From Vibrio cincinnatiensis DSM 19608 (lineage in GTDB: Bacteria; Pseudomonadota; Gammaproteobacteria; Enterobacterales; Vibrionaceae), in NCBI RefSeq assembly GCF_900167345.1, contig NZ_FUXB01000004.1, positions 1-64,000 of the forward strand: DNA of 64,000 nt. Direction: 5' to 3'. The position numbers and the translations under genes were made by a program. Each line of letters opens with the position of its first letter. Position 1 is the first letter of the stretch. Below are positions 8,749 to 20,585 of this stretch, one piece after another. The notes below the pieces were generated by a model. The model had not been told where the DNA came from, made no database searches, and saw only the letters and a program-made list of their open reading frames with translations.

Positions 8749-10446
8749 CTAAGCGCATTTTGCCTTTTCCGCTTGCTGGGCATCATTTTCTTCACGTAAC
8801 ACGCGGCGTAAAATTTTGCCTACATTGGTTTTTGGCAACTCTTCACGGAATTCAATCAGTTTGGGGACTTTATAACCCGTTAAGTGTTTGCGGCAATGCG
8901 TGATGACTTCGTCTTTGGTCAAGCTAGGATCGCGCTTCACAATATAGACTTTGACGACTTCACCCGAGACTTCATGGGACTGGCCAATCGCAGCAACTTC
9001 TAAGACTTTGCCATGCAATGCAACCACGTCTTCAATTTCATTTGGGTAAACGTTAAAGCCAGAAACCAGAATCATATCTTTCTTACGATCAACGATATAC
9101 AGCATCCCTTGTTCATCAAACTTAACAATATCACCCGTTGATAACCAACCATCTTCATCGATGACTTCTTTCGTCGCTTCTGGACGCTGCCAATATCCTT
9201 GCATGACCTGAGGGCCGCGAACTTGCAGCTCTCCCGTTTGATCATAGCCCAACACTTTGCCTTCATCGTCCACAATTCGAACTTCAGTCGAAGGGACGGG
9301 TAAACCAATGGCACCGGAATAATCAGAAAGATCATAAGGGTTTCCGGTCACTAAAGGAGAGCATTCTGTCAAACCATAGCCTTCAAGCAAATGGATACCA
9401 GTGATCTTTTTCCATTTATCCGCAACCGCGCGTTGGACGGCCATTCCACCGCCAACAGAAAGCTTCATGTTGCTAAAGTCGAGTTCATGGAAGTCTTCAT
9501 TATTCACGAGTGCATTAAATAAGGTGTTCACCCCGGTAAGGGCTGTAAAGGGATATTTTTGCAGCTCTTTAATAAAACCAGGAATGTCTCGTGGGTTAGT
9601 AATCATTAAATTACTCCCCCCCATTTCAATAAACAGCAATAAGTTTACCGTTAAAGCAAAAACATGGTATAGAGGAAGCGCCGTCACCACTAACTCTCGC
9701 CCTTCACGCAATACTGGGCCATAAGCGCCTCTCGCTTGAAGCACGTTCGCAATCATATTGCGATGCGTTAAAATTGCCCCTTTCGCAACACCTGTCGTTC
9801 CTCCCGTATATTGCAAAAACGCAATATCTTCACCTGACATAAAGGGTTTCACGTATTGCAAACGGCGGCCTTTATGTAATGCCTTGCGCATAGAAATCGC
9901 GCCCGGAAGGTCATATTTAGGCACCATGCCTTTGACATACTTAACAACAAAATCGACCAAGGTGCCTTTTGCACGAGGAAGCATTTGCCCAAGGCTAGTT
10001 AAAACCACATGTTTAACTTGAGTATTGGCAACAATTTGCTCTAACGTATTCGCAAAATTAGAAACAATCACAATAGCGCGAACATCAGCATCATTCAGTT
10101 GATGTTCTAACTCTCGAGGGGTGTAAAGTGGGTTTACGTTAACCGCTATCATGCCTGCGCGTAAAATTCCAAACAGAGCGACTGGATACTGTAATAAATT
10201 AGGCATCATCAGGGCGACTCGATCGCCTTTTTTTAACTTAAGCTCATTTTGTAAATAGGCAGCAAACGCACGACTGCGTTCTTCCAATTTACGAAATGTC
10301 ATCACTGACCCCATATTCATAAAAGCAGGCTGATCCGCATACTTGTGTACGGACTGCTCAAACATCTCAACCAATGATAAATATTGGTCTGGATTAATGG
10401 TTTCCGGTACATCGTTGGGATAACGTGAAAGCCATGGTTTATCCAC
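8749..10446 (-). CDS. fadD: Long-chain-fatty-acid--CoA ligase FadD
   Basis: Activates exogenous fatty acids to acyl-CoA with ATP, at the inner face of the cytoplasmic membrane; entry step of beta-oxidation. The AMP-binding P-loop [12 protein letters not shown] is at residues 213-224. [31 protein letters not shown] and the C-terminal [11 protein letters not shown] (catalytic Lys) are all present. Length 565 residues. The start is GTG, preceded by GAGGAG with an eight-base gap; E. coli fadD also uses a non-ATG start. No convincing FadR operator was found in the 110 bases upstream, unlike fadH in this window. Confidence 0.96.
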   Translation of the reverse strand: MDKPWLSRYPNDVPETINPDQYLSLVEMFEQSVHKYADQPAFMNMGSVMTFRKLEERSRAFAAYLQNELKLKKGDRVALMMPNLLQYPVALFGILRAGMIAVNVNPLYTPRELEHQLNDADVRAIVIVSNFANTLEQIVANTQVKHVVLTSLGQMLPRAKGTLVDFVVKYVKGMVPKYDLPGAISMRKALHKGRRLQYVKPFMSGEDIAFLQYTGGTTGVAKGAILTHRNMIANVLQARGAYGPVLREGRELVVTALPLYHVFALTVNLLLFIEMGGSNLMITNPRDIPGFIKELQKYPFTALTGVNTLFNALVNNEDFHELDFSNMKLSVGGGMAVQRAVADKWKKITGIHLLEGYGLTECSPLVTGNPYDLSDYSGAIGLPVPSTEVRIVDDEGKVLGYDQTGELQVRGPQVMQGYWQRPEATKEVIDEDGWLSTGDIVKFDEQGMLYIVDRKKDMILVSGFNVYPNEIEDVVALHGKVLEVAAIGQSHEVSGEVVKVYIVKRDPSLTKDEVITHCRKHLTGYKVPKLIEFREELPKTNVGKILRRVLREENDAQQAEKAKCA

Positions 10447-10556
10447 AGTAATACTCCTCGTAATTGGCTGGCAGAATAATCATTATCTTTGTTATAAAAA
10501 TGATCTCTATTACAGCACAGCCAGAGCACTTGAGCACGAAACACTCAAACACTTGT

Positions 10557-11414
10557 TTAAATTTTGTTAACTAAGCCAAATATTAGTTCCGCTACCAGTA
10601 GTGGCTGCTGAAGATGACAGTGATGACCACCTGAAATGACATGTTTTTCCATCTTTACATGCACATTGCTTGCTACGTCTTGCTGAAGGGATTCAAAACC
10701 GTGTTCCCCCAATATCACCTGATGAGGGCAAACAATACTCTCAAGTACCTTTTGTGCATAAGAGTATGACGGACGATAAAGTGACTCACTGGTTAGCTTT
10801 TTGTCATACCGCCATTGCCATTTATCTTTCACTTGCACACTTCCCCTTAAAACGATGGGCTCGATTAAGTGAGTTGGCAATTGATTAACAGAGGCTCGAT
10901 GTTGAATAGCATCCGCTAAGCTTGAATAATAACGTTCGGCTTTACGGCGCAAACGATGACGGCTAACGACCCCTTTTCGCAAACGTGCAAGGCTATTGTC
11001 TGGAGATTCCACCAAAGGTGCCAAGCCTTCAATCTGAACTAATCCTGCAACTTGGTCAGGAAAGGCGGCACTATAGCAACTTGCGATTAAAGCACCAAGT
11101 GAATGACCTACCAACACCAGTCTATTCGGTGAAATAGTAAGCAAAAGTTGGTAAATATCGTCAATATAGTCGTGAAATGGGTAGTAACAACCAGCAGGTT
11201 TATGGCAGGAAAATCCATGCCCCGGTAGATCGATGGCACAAAGATGCCAGTCTGGCGCGAGTGAATGTAACTCGTCCATCACCGTTTGAAAACTGGCCGC
11301 ATTATCTAACCAGCCATGTAAGAATACAATGGTCACTCCCGCTTGTTTCGGGCAACCAACAGTTAGCCCGGCCAGTTGCCCATATTCAAGAGGATAGAAT
11401 TGAGATTGCAACAT
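10557..11414 (-). CDS. Alpha/beta-hydrolase fold protein
   Basis: Predicted cytosolic serine hydrolase or esterase of unknown substrate. The oxyanion motif HGW is at residues 33-35, the nucleophile elbow GHSLGA puts the catalytic Ser at 105, and the C-terminal GGHHCHLQQP supplies the catalytic His. Length 285 residues. Its ATG overlaps the slp stop as TAATG, so the two are translationally coupled. It sits between slp and fadD, suggesting a lipid-related ester substrate, but that is inference. Confidence 0.85.
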   Translation of the reverse strand: MLQSQFYPLEYGQLAGLTVGCPKQAGVTIVFLHGWLDNAASFQTVMDELHSLAPDWHLCAIDLPGHGFSCHKPAGCYYPFHDYIDDIYQLLLTISPNRLVLVGHSLGALIASCYSAAFPDQVAGLVQIEGLAPLVESPDNSLARLRKGVVSRHRLRRKAERYYSSLADAIQHRASVNQLPTHLIEPIVLRGSVQVKDKWQWRYDKKLTSESLYRPSYSYAQKVLESIVCPHQVILGEHGFESLQQDVASNVHVKMEKHVISGGHHCHLQQPLLVAELIFGLVNKI

Positions 11415-11968
11415 TACTTTACTTCTTGAATCACACGTCCACTACGTGGGTAGTCATCCATATGACGACAATGAAAGTTGCGACAGGGGAAAAGATAAGG
11501 CCCCATATCATCAACGATGATCCGCTCTTCCACTCGCCATAAATAGTAACCATGAATGTTCATGACTGGAAATAGGTAATCATACTCACCCACGCTTCCT
11601 CGCTCCAAGGGAGCCGTTGTACCAATTACGGAAATCAAACGCCCTGGACCAAAGGTGACGGGATCCAAAAATCCATCCACATAGCCCACAAAGCGCCCTT
11701 GAGGTTCATGACTCAAATTAGGACGCCCCAAGGAATCAATCGGCAAGTTCACAATCTCAATGCGCGTTCTATCAGACAGATTGGTCACTTGGGCAATGAC
11801 ACCACCCAACCTCACATGCCCTTCCGTATTTTCTCCCATTTGAGACCATTGCGCGTAATCTGAAATAACCGATGCCTGATCACTGGCTAATTGAGGAGGA
11901 AGTGAAGAGCAAGCCGTCAGCATCGCAAGTATCGAGAGTAACAACAGACGAACTAGATGATGTATCAT
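11414..11968 (-). CDS. Slp family outer-membrane lipoprotein
   Basis: Lipoprotein with a signal peptide ending in the lipobox LTAC (Cys20); Ser at +2 favours the outer membrane. The body matches the Slp/YeaY family (VISDYAQWSQ, VRLGGVIAQV, PQGRFVGYVDGFLDPV, PVMNIHGYYLW). In E. coli Slp proteins are starvation- or stress-induced; the biochemical role is unknown. It lies in the same neighbourhood (fadD, tsaB, yoaA) as E. coli yeaY, supporting orthology. A C-terminal Cys/His cluster, FPCRNFHCRHMDD, is notable and could bind metal. Confidence 0.88.
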   Translation of the reverse strand: MIHHLVRLLLLSILAMLTACSSLPPQLASDQASVISDYAQWSQMGENTEGHVRLGGVIAQVTNLSDRTRIEIVNLPIDSLGRPNLSHEPQGRFVGYVDGFLDPVTFGPGRLISVIGTTAPLERGSVGEYDYLFPVMNIHGYYLWRVEERIIVDDMGPYLFPCRNFHCRHMDDYPRSGRVIQEVK

Positions 11969-11983
11969 GGGATTCCCCTTTTG

Positions 11984-12280
11984 TTAGATATACATATCGA
12001 CACCGAGCATTTGGGCCAGTTCCTCTTTTCTCGCCTGATTCATGACCCCAAGGTATTCTTCCAACGCTTTACGAGCCTGACCTTCTGGCAAATCATATTG
12101 GAGCCGTGCACGATGAATATCGGCAGGATCGACCTGACGAATTGAGTGAGAAACCGCATCCGCCACTTTACTAGTTTGACTAACCGATGCTTGCCCTTTT
12201 GCCTCTTCTTTCTTCTTCGCTTTGGAAGCTCGATGCGTATTCGATATTCGAGCGGGGGGCAATCCATTTATTGAAACCAT
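11984..12280 (-). CDS. Small basic protein of unknown function
   Basis: 98 residues, not recognised. Residues 1-40 are polar, lysine-rich and probably disordered (KAKKKEEAKG). Residues 45-98 look helical (ADIHRARLQYDLPEGQARKALEEYLGVM, then an acidic/basic helix). The ATG has AGGTAGGAT upstream, so translation is credible. It lies 15 bases before slp and 94 bases after tsaB in the same direction. The general plan resembles small regulatory proteins such as anti-sigma factors, but there is no specific sequence match I can name. Confidence 0.75.
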   Translation of the reverse strand: MVSINGLPPARISNTHRASKAKKKEEAKGQASVSQTSKVADAVSHSIRQVDPADIHRARLQYDLPEGQARKALEEYLGVMNQARKEELAQMLGVDMYI

Positions 12281-12374
12281 ACTGATCCTACCTAACTCAC
12301 AGAGTGAACGAATAATTCAAAACCGGCCCAGCTTGTTATCCGTTCAGCATTCTAGATGTGATGGTACTTGCCGA

Positions 12375-13082
12375 TTACTCTCGACCCGGCAATTTTTTCC
12401 AAGCCACAGTATCACGCAAGTAAATCGGGCTTGTTTCTTCAACAGGAAGCGTTCGACCTTGTTGCCATTCCTGTTGCGCTAAAACCACCATATCTTGTGC
12501 TTGGGGATAGAGTAGCCCACTGTCTTGCAGAATAAAGGGGAAAGTCGATAGGCTTTCTTGATAGGCTGCCCATCCCGTTCCTGCGGTTGCCCATGTTTGA
12601 TCCGCATCTTCCTTTGCCAGCTTATCTACCAATAACGCTGGTGCTATTACACATTCAGCATCAAGCTCAAACCAAGTGCCATTGGATTGACGCTCAAAGC
12701 GAGCCCAATACACTTCACTCATACGCGCATCAATGGCACAAGCCACTCGGGTTAACCCTTGTTCCCGATAAGCGCCTTGCGCTAATGCCGCTAAGGTTGA
12801 AATTCCTATCATTGGCAAATTCGCTCCAAACGCCAAACCTTGTGCAATTCCAATGCCAATTCGTACCCCAGTAAAACTGCCTGGGCCTCGACCAAACGCT
12901 AAGGCATCCAGATCTTGCAAGGTTAACCCGGCTTCATGTAAAACGTCATCCACCATAGGTAGAATTTTTTTGGTGTGATCACGAGGAGCCACTTCGCTAC
13001 GGGAATAAACGTCATCACCCACCATTAAAGCAACAGAGCAAGCCTCTGTTGCGGTATCTAAAGCTAGAATTTTTGCGCTCAT
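12375..13082 (-). CDS. tsaB: tRNA t6A37 biosynthesis protein TsaB
   Basis: Scaffold partner of TsaD and TsaE in making threonylcarbamoyl-adenosine at tRNA position 37. ASKHA-fold landmarks: [15 protein letters not shown] at the start and [15 protein letters not shown] at about residue 62. The 235-residue length is typical. Eight bases separate it from the upstream yoaA, so the pair is co-transcribed, as in E. coli (tsaB-yoaA). Essential in most gammaproteobacteria. Confidence 0.95.
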   Translation of the reverse strand: MSAKILALDTATEACSVALMVGDDVYSRSEVAPRDHTKKILPMVDDVLHEAGLTLQDLDALAFGRGPGSFTGVRIGIGIAQGLAFGANLPMIGISTLAALAQGAYREQGLTRVACAIDARMSEVYWARFERQSNGTWFELDAECVIAPALLVDKLAKEDADQTWATAGTGWAAYQESLSTFPFILQDSGLLYPQAQDMVVLAQQEWQQGRTLPVEETSPIYLRDTVAWKKLPGRE

Positions 13083-13090
13083 GAATGTCT

Positions 13091-15019
13091 CTAATTGATT
13101 GAGGTTTTAGATAGAGATTGCAGAAAGTCTGTTACCACGGCTAAATCCCGTGTTCGGGGAATGGGTGGTAAACTGGCAAGAAAAACGCCACCATAGTCAC
13201 GTGTCACTAAGCGGTTATCACAAATGATCAATGCGCCTTTATCTTTCTGATCTCGAATTAGTCGTCCTACACCCTGCTTCAAAGTAATCACCGCCTCTGG
13301 CAATTGGACCTGAGCAAATGGGTCCCCTCCCCGTAAGCGACAATCTTCAATACGGGCTTTTAACAGTGGGTCATCCGGTGCAGTAAACGGAAGTTTGTCG
13401 ATAATAACACAGCTTAGGGTATCGCCTCTAACATCAATCCCTTCCCAAAACGCCCCCGTGGCGACAAGCAGCGCATTCCCTAATTCCATAAATTCCGCTA
13501 AGGTTTTCTGCTTACTCGTCTCTCCTTGCAGTAAGACAGGTAAAGTTAAACAAGCACGAAATCGTTCACCTAACTCCCGCATCATACTGTGGGAAGTACA
13601 AAGGAAAAAGCAACGTCCTTGGTTTTGTTCAATCACAGGAGCGAGCATTCGTACCAATTTATCCGCAAGCCCAGGACTATTCGGTTCAGGTAAATATCGA
13701 GGCACACAGAGCTTCGCTTGCCTCTGGTAATCAAATGGGCTCGGTAGAGAAAATTGCTCACTGGGCACCAGACCAAGTCGTTGAGTAAAGTGGCTAAAAT
13801 CATCGTTCACCGCTAAGGTTGCAGAAGTAAATATCCACGCCCCTTGTTTGAGGGTGATCTGCTCTTGAAATTTATCCGCAACCGACAGTGGTGTAATATG
13901 CAGGCTAAAATGACGGGGAGTTGTATCAAACCAGTAAGAGTACCCCGTGACCGATACATCACAAACTCGCTCAATTCGCCCTTTAATGGTATTAGCTCGC
14001 TCAAATGCTGTGTCAAGTAACTGGCTTCGCCCTAGCGCTAACTTAAGCACCTCGATGGCAAAATCTAAACTTTCCTGCAATCGCTCTATTTGTCGAGCTA
14101 TCGCAACCGATGCCATCGCCTCTCGCCAATTTCCTCGAAAACTGGAGTCTCCCAATAAAAGGCGTAAATCCATCGCGGTTTGGAGCAGCTTATCCCCGAC
14201 TTTCTGCAATTGACGCATATCTTTGGCTTCGGTGCGATAACCAATTTCAATATCTTTCGCTAACTCCTGAATTTGTCGACTTGAGACTGACTGACCAAAA
14301 TACTGACTAGCAATATCCGGTAATTGATGGGCCTCATCAAAAATAAACACATCCGCTTCAGGAATCAATTCGCCAAATCCAGTCTCTTTAATAGCCAAAT
14401 CGGCAAGAAAAAGGTGATGATTAACCACCACCACATCGGCATCCATCGCTTTACGACGAGCTTTAGAGACAAAACAATCTTGATAGCTTGGGCACTCTTT
14501 GCCTAAACAATTGTCGTTCGTTGAAGTAATAGTGGGGATAACAAGGCTATCTTCCGGTAATGCGTCACACTCGCCAAGATCACCGGTTTTCGTTTCTGAA
14601 GACCAACTGCGCACTTTCACCAATTGAGTCAGTAAGGCGGGATCACTCTCACTATTATGGCTTTCAACCATCTGTCGGCTGAGCCTATCAAGACAAAGGT
14701 AATTGGACCGCCCTTTTAATAACGCCACTTGACCATGAAAACCCAATGCATTCACCATCAGTGGTAAATCACGATGAAAGAGTTGTTCTTGCAGGTTTTT
14801 AGACCCCGTACTGATAATGACTTTTTTGCCACTCAGTAAGGCTGGAACTAAATAAGCGAAGGTTTTTCCCGTTCCGGTACCCGCTTCAACCACTAATTGT
14901 GATTGTTGCTCAATCGCCTTCGCTACAGCTTTAGCCATATCGACTTGTGCTTGACGACCTTGAAAGCCGGGAATGGCTTTGCCTAAAGCCCCGTGTTGAG
15001 AAAAAGTCTTTGCTATCAT
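13091..15019 (-). CDS. yoaA: ATP-dependent helicase YoaA (DinG/XPD-like)
   Basis: Superfamily 2 iron-sulfur helicase involved in DNA damage tolerance and replication-fork repair. Walker A is GTGTGKT (K52), the DEAH box is at residues 228-231, and the four Fe-S cysteines are C109, C171, C176 and C182. The C-terminal motif VI is QGVGRLIRD. Length 642 residues fits YoaA (about 636) rather than the longer DinG, and the tsaB neighbour supports this. In E. coli YoaA partners the clamp-loader subunit HolC. Confidence 0.92.
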   Translation of the reverse strand: MIAKTFSQHGALGKAIPGFQGRQAQVDMAKAVAKAIEQQSQLVVEAGTGTGKTFAYLVPALLSGKKVIISTGSKNLQEQLFHRDLPLMVNALGFHGQVALLKGRSNYLCLDRLSRQMVESHNSESDPALLTQLVKVRSWSSETKTGDLGECDALPEDSLVIPTITSTNDNCLGKECPSYQDCFVSKARRKAMDADVVVVNHHLFLADLAIKETGFGELIPEADVFIFDEAHQLPDIASQYFGQSVSSRQIQELAKDIEIGYRTEAKDMRQLQKVGDKLLQTAMDLRLLLGDSSFRGNWREAMASVAIARQIERLQESLDFAIEVLKLALGRSQLLDTAFERANTIKGRIERVCDVSVTGYSYWFDTTPRHFSLHITPLSVADKFQEQITLKQGAWIFTSATLAVNDDFSHFTQRLGLVPSEQFSLPSPFDYQRQAKLCVPRYLPEPNSPGLADKLVRMLAPVIEQNQGRCFFLCTSHSMMRELGERFRACLTLPVLLQGETSKQKTLAEFMELGNALLVATGAFWEGIDVRGDTLSCVIIDKLPFTAPDDPLLKARIEDCRLRGGDPFAQVQLPEAVITLKQGVGRLIRDQKDKGALIICDNRLVTRDYGGVFLASLPPIPRTRDLAVVTDFLQSLSKTSIN

Positions 15020-15111
15020 TCTAAAAATAAGTGCAGGGTAGAATGCTAGCGATTATGGCAGGTTTGCTACCCTAGCGCGAACTCAAATCACGTTCTCGCT
15101 AGGGTAAAGGT

Positions 15112-15315
15112 TTATTTGCGATTCAGATAACGAGACAACCAAATCGGTGCATCGTAGCCATCACTGGCAGAGGACATCATTGCTTTAGCCGCGTCGACTG
15201 GAGATGCTTTACTTTCCCACATGGCATCAAGCAACGCTTCATCAATCGGGTTATCTCCCATCAGAGCATGCACTCGCTCAACATACAATTTGCGTGCAAG
15301 TAATTCTTTGTCCAT
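15112..15315 (-). CDS. Small protein of unknown function
   Basis: 67 residues from the ATG at 15315, which has AAGGTGGTG upstream; the frame stays open 27 codons further but without a better site. Predicted mostly helical (MDKELLARKLYVERVHALMG), ending in a basic tail LSRYLNRK. It contains no Cys, signal peptide or membrane segment. It lies between yoaA and purU. I do not recognise the family; E. coli yoaH in a similar place has a different sequence. Confidence 0.7.
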   Translation of the reverse strand: MDKELLARKLYVERVHALMGDNPIDEALLDAMWESKASPVDAAKAMMSSASDGYDAPIWLSRYLNRK

Positions 15316-15496
15316 AAACACCACCTTAAATGCGCTCTGTTTAGCATAAAAAGAAAAAGCCGTTGAGTGTCTAGCCATGATTGTTGTTGAATCCACTTTG
15401 ATAATAGATTAATTATAGACGACACATTGTGGGCTGTATCACCGTTCTGGCAGCCCCCTTTATTTTTGCACGAAAAAGTATTCACGGAAGTTATTG

Positions 15497-16330
15497 ATGG
15501 AAAGAAAAACCCTCCTGACGCATTGCACTGATGCCCCAGGCCTTATCTCAAAAATCACCAATATTTGTTACAAGCACCAGCTCAATATTATTCATAATAA
15601 TGAGTTTGTGGATAACACCAGCGGCCATTTTTTTATGCGAACGGAACTGGAGGGATATTTTAATGACACGACGTTTCTTGCCGATTTGGATAACGCTCTT
15701 CCAAATGGTGCGAAACGTAAGCTGATCGATTCAACCCGTAAGCGTATTGTCATTCTCGTCACCAAAGAAGCGCACTGTTTAGGTGACATTCTTATGAAAA
15801 CTTATGATGGCAGCTTAGATGTTGAGATTGCAGCTGTCGTTGGTAACTACGACCAGTTACAAAATTTAACGGAGAAGTTTGATATTCCTTACCATCATAT
15901 CTCTCATGAAGGGTTAAACCGACAAGAACATGAACAGAAAATGCTTGCCGCGATAGAACCTTATCATCCTGACTTCTTGGTACTGGCCAAATACATGCGT
16001 GTTCTAACACCTGGGTTTGTAGAGAAATTTCACCATAAGATTATTAACATTCATCATAGCTTCTTACCCGCTTTTATTGGTGCTAAGCCCTATCAACAGG
16101 CTTATGAACGTGGCGTAAAAATCATTGGTGCCACCGCTCACTTTGTAACCAACGATTTGGATGAAGGTCCGATCATCAAGCAAGATGTTATTCCGGTCGA
16201 TCACACGTTTAGTGCTCAAGATATGGCACAGGCAGGTCGAGATGTCGAAAAAAATGTATTAAGTAAAGCCCTCAATAAAGTGATTAACGATCATGTTTTT
16301 GTCTATGGCAATAAAACGGTCATTTTATAA
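15497..16330 (+). CDS. purU: Formyltetrahydrofolate deformylase PurU
   Basis: Hydrolyses 10-formyl-THF to formate and THF, supplying formate for PurT and balancing the one-carbon pool. An N-terminal ACT regulatory domain (residues 1 to about 85) precedes a formyltransferase-fold domain with INIHHSFLPAFIGAKPY and the ATAHFVTNDLDEGPII segment holding the catalytic N/H/D residues. Length 277. The ATG at 15497 with GGAAG seven bases upstream is preferred over the in-frame TTG just before it. It shares folate chemistry with folD at the left of the window but is not adjacent to it. Confidence 0.96.
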   Translation: MERKTLLTHCTDAPGLISKITNICYKHQLNIIHNNEFVDNTSGHFFMRTELEGYFNDTTFLADLDNALPNGAKRKLIDSTRKRIVILVTKEAHCLGDILMKTYDGSLDVEIAAVVGNYDQLQNLTEKFDIPYHHISHEGLNRQEHEQKMLAAIEPYHPDFLVLAKYMRVLTPGFVEKFHHKIINIHHSFLPAFIGAKPYQQAYERGVKIIGATAHFVTNDLDEGPIIKQDVIPVDHTFSAQDMAQAGRDVEKNVLSKALNKVINDHVFVYGNKTVIL

Positions 16331-16360
16331 TTTCCCATACCCTATGACCTAAAAACGATG

Positions 16361-16386
16361 AAGGGCCGATCTCGCTATCGGCCCTT
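16361..16386. terminator. Hairpin between convergent purU and fadH
   Basis: Perfect 10-bp stem AAGGGCCGAT/ATCGGCCCTT with a six-base loop. The only T-run is on the minus strand (CATCGTTTTT), five bases beyond the stem, so it best serves fadH. It is the only strong fold between the two genes. Confidence 0.6.
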
Positions 16387-16418
16387 ACGGGATGCTCCGT
16401 TACTGTGATGGTAAATAG

Positions 16419-18489
<2,071 letters not shown>

Positions 18490-18606
18490 ACAAGTGTTTA
18501 CATTTTTGTAACACCGATCAATCTTGTAGTTGTTTGGGTATGGCAGATCACGTAGGATGTGATACACGATTTTCAGAACATCATCCACGGTTGCATTGGA
18601 GAAACA

Positions 18607-20457
18607 ATGAGACAACTATTTCGATTTATTGGGCTGATATTTAAAGGGTTTTGGAAAGTTATTACCTTTATCCGTTTAGCGCTCACTAACCTTATCTTTT
18701 TATTAAGCATCGCTATTGTTTACTTTTTGTATCTGAATGCCGATTCTCCTGCTCCTACTGTGGATAAAGCCTCTGCCCTTGTGCTTAATCTATCTGGTCC
18801 CATTGTTGAACAAAGCTCTTACCTTAACCCGATGGATTCACTCAGTGATTCACTGTTTGGTCGAGAGCTACCACGAGAAAATGTCCTATTTGATATTGTT
18901 GATACGCTCCGTTATGCAAAAAACGATGATAAGGTGACAGGAGTCGTCCTCGCCTTGCGAGAAATGCCTGAAACGAACTTAACGAAATTGCGTTATATCG
19001 CTAAAGCCATCAATGAATTTAAATCATCAGGCAAACCCGTCTATGCGATTGGAGATTTTTATAACCAAAGCCAATATTACCTTGCAAGCTATGCCGATAA
19101 AATTTACTTAGCTCCCGATGGCGGCATTATGTTACGTGGTTACAGTAACTATAACTTGTACTATAAAAGTTTATTAGAAAAGCTTGATGTTAATACCCAT
19201 GTATTTCGAGTGGGGAGTTATAAGTCAGCAGTCGAACCCTTTATCCGTGATGATATGTCCGATGAAGCCAGAGAGGCAGCAAGTCAATGGCTAAGTCAAC
19301 TTTGGGGAGCTTATATCGGTGATGTAGCCAGTAACCGTCAACTTGATCCTCAACAGTTGAATCCAACCATGGAAGAATTTTTGGCGTTACTGAGAAATGC
19401 CTCTGGTAACTTAGCAGAGTTATCACTCTCACTCGGATTAGTCGATCAACTCGCAACCCGACAGCAGGTTCGCCATGAGTTGGCCCAAGTGTTTGGTAGC
19501 GATGGTGAAGACAGTTATAACGCGGTGGGTTACTACCGTTACCGCAATATGATGAAACCCACCTTTACCCCTAGCGCCAATGATATTGCGATTGTCGTAG
19601 CAAGTGGCGCAATTATGGATGGAACCCAATCTCGTGGAAATGTGGGGGGAGATACCGTAGCAGGATTACTTCGCCAAGCCCGTCAAGATGCGAACGTTAA
19701 AGCGGTCGTTTTACGAGTCGATAGCCCAGGAGGTAGTGCATTTGCGTCTGAGGTCATTCGCAATGAAATAGAAGCACTAAAAGCTGCTGGAAAACCGGTT
19801 GTTGCTTCTATGTCTAGCCTAGCAGCATCAGGTGGATATTGGATTTCAATGAGTGCCGACAAAATTGTCGCTCAGCCAACCACACTAACGGGTTCAATTG
19901 GTATTTTTAGTGTTATCACCACTTTTGAGAAAGGGTTGAATAAACTCGGCATTTATACCGATGGGGTTGGAACTTCACCTTTCTCTGGCGTTGGGATCAC
20001 CAGTGGACTCAACGACAATGTTAAAGATGCTATCCAAATGGGTATTGAACATGGCTACCAACGTTTTATCTCTCTGGTTAGCGAAAATCGTAACTTAACG
20101 ATTGAAGACGTTGACAAAATTGCACAAGGGCATGTTTGGACGGCCAAAGATGCACAGCAGTACGGGCTCGTAGATACACTGGGGGATTTTGATGACGCCA
20201 TCGCCATCGCCGCTCAACTTGCACAGCTAGAACACTATAACCTTTATTGGGTTGAAGAACCGCTAAGCCCAGCTCAACGCTTCATCCAAAATCTGCTAAG
20301 TGAAGCGCAAGCTAGGTTTGATGTCAATATCTCTAGTTTAGTCCCCGCAACGTGGCACCCAGTGACACAACAGTTAATACAAGATGCCTCCATGCTTAAT
20401 CAACTTAATGATCCCAAAGGATATTATGCACTGTGTTTGACTTGCCAAAGCGACTAG
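18607..20457 (+). CDS. sppA: Signal peptide peptidase SppA, 67 kDa type
   Basis: Inner-membrane serine protease that degrades cleaved signal peptides. There is one N-terminal membrane helix (residues 25-43) and two tandem S49 domains. The Lys/Ser dyad is split between them: K206 in VFRVGSYKSAVEPF and S408 in SLAASGGYWISM. Length 616 residues, as in E. coli (618). The ATG at 18607 follows TTGGAGAAACA; an in-frame ATG 16 codons upstream lacks this. Divergent from fadH, followed by a terminator and ansA, the usual sppA-ansA order. Confidence 0.95.
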   Translation: MRQLFRFIGLIFKGFWKVITFIRLALTNLIFLLSIAIVYFLYLNADSPAPTVDKASALVLNLSGPIVEQSSYLNPMDSLSDSLFGRELPRENVLFDIVDTLRYAKNDDKVTGVVLALREMPETNLTKLRYIAKAINEFKSSGKPVYAIGDFYNQSQYYLASYADKIYLAPDGGIMLRGYSNYNLYYKSLLEKLDVNTHVFRVGSYKSAVEPFIRDDMSDEAREAASQWLSQLWGAYIGDVASNRQLDPQQLNPTMEEFLALLRNASGNLAELSLSLGLVDQLATRQQVRHELAQVFGSDGEDSYNAVGYYRYRNMMKPTFTPSANDIAIVVASGAIMDGTQSRGNVGGDTVAGLLRQARQDANVKAVVLRVDSPGGSAFASEVIRNEIEALKAAGKPVVASMSSLAASGGYWISMSADKIVAQPTTLTGSIGIFSVITTFEKGLNKLGIYTDGVGTSPFSGVGITSGLNDNVKDAIQMGIEHGYQRFISLVSENRNLTIEDVDKIAQGHVWTAKDAQQYGLVDTLGDFDDAIAIAAQLAQLEHYNLYWVEEPLSPAQRFIQNLLSEAQARFDVNISSLVPATWHPVTQQLIQDASMLNQLNDPKGYYALCLTCQSD

Positions 20458-20496
20458 AATATCGAGTGGGATAACTCTTTAACAAACTCCATCATT

Positions 20497-20527
20497 AAGA
20501 GGCACTTTCTAGGACTGTGCCTCTTTT
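20497..20527 (+). terminator. Terminator of sppA
   Basis: Stem AAGAGGCAC/GTGCCTCTT (20497-20505, 20517-20525) with an 11-base loop and a TTTTT tail. It lies 40 bases after the sppA stop and before a probable ansA -10 (TATAAT at 20546-20551). Confidence 0.85.
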
Positions 20528-20585
20528 TATTATAGAGGTTTCCGCTATAATTTTGCTCCTGTTCCCTACAATAAGCGATACTCCT

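Noticed and set aside
10447..10556. Possible FadR site upstream of fadD (CTCTGGCTGTGCTG)
   Set aside because: Only one half resembles the operator; too many mismatches in the GACC half to call.
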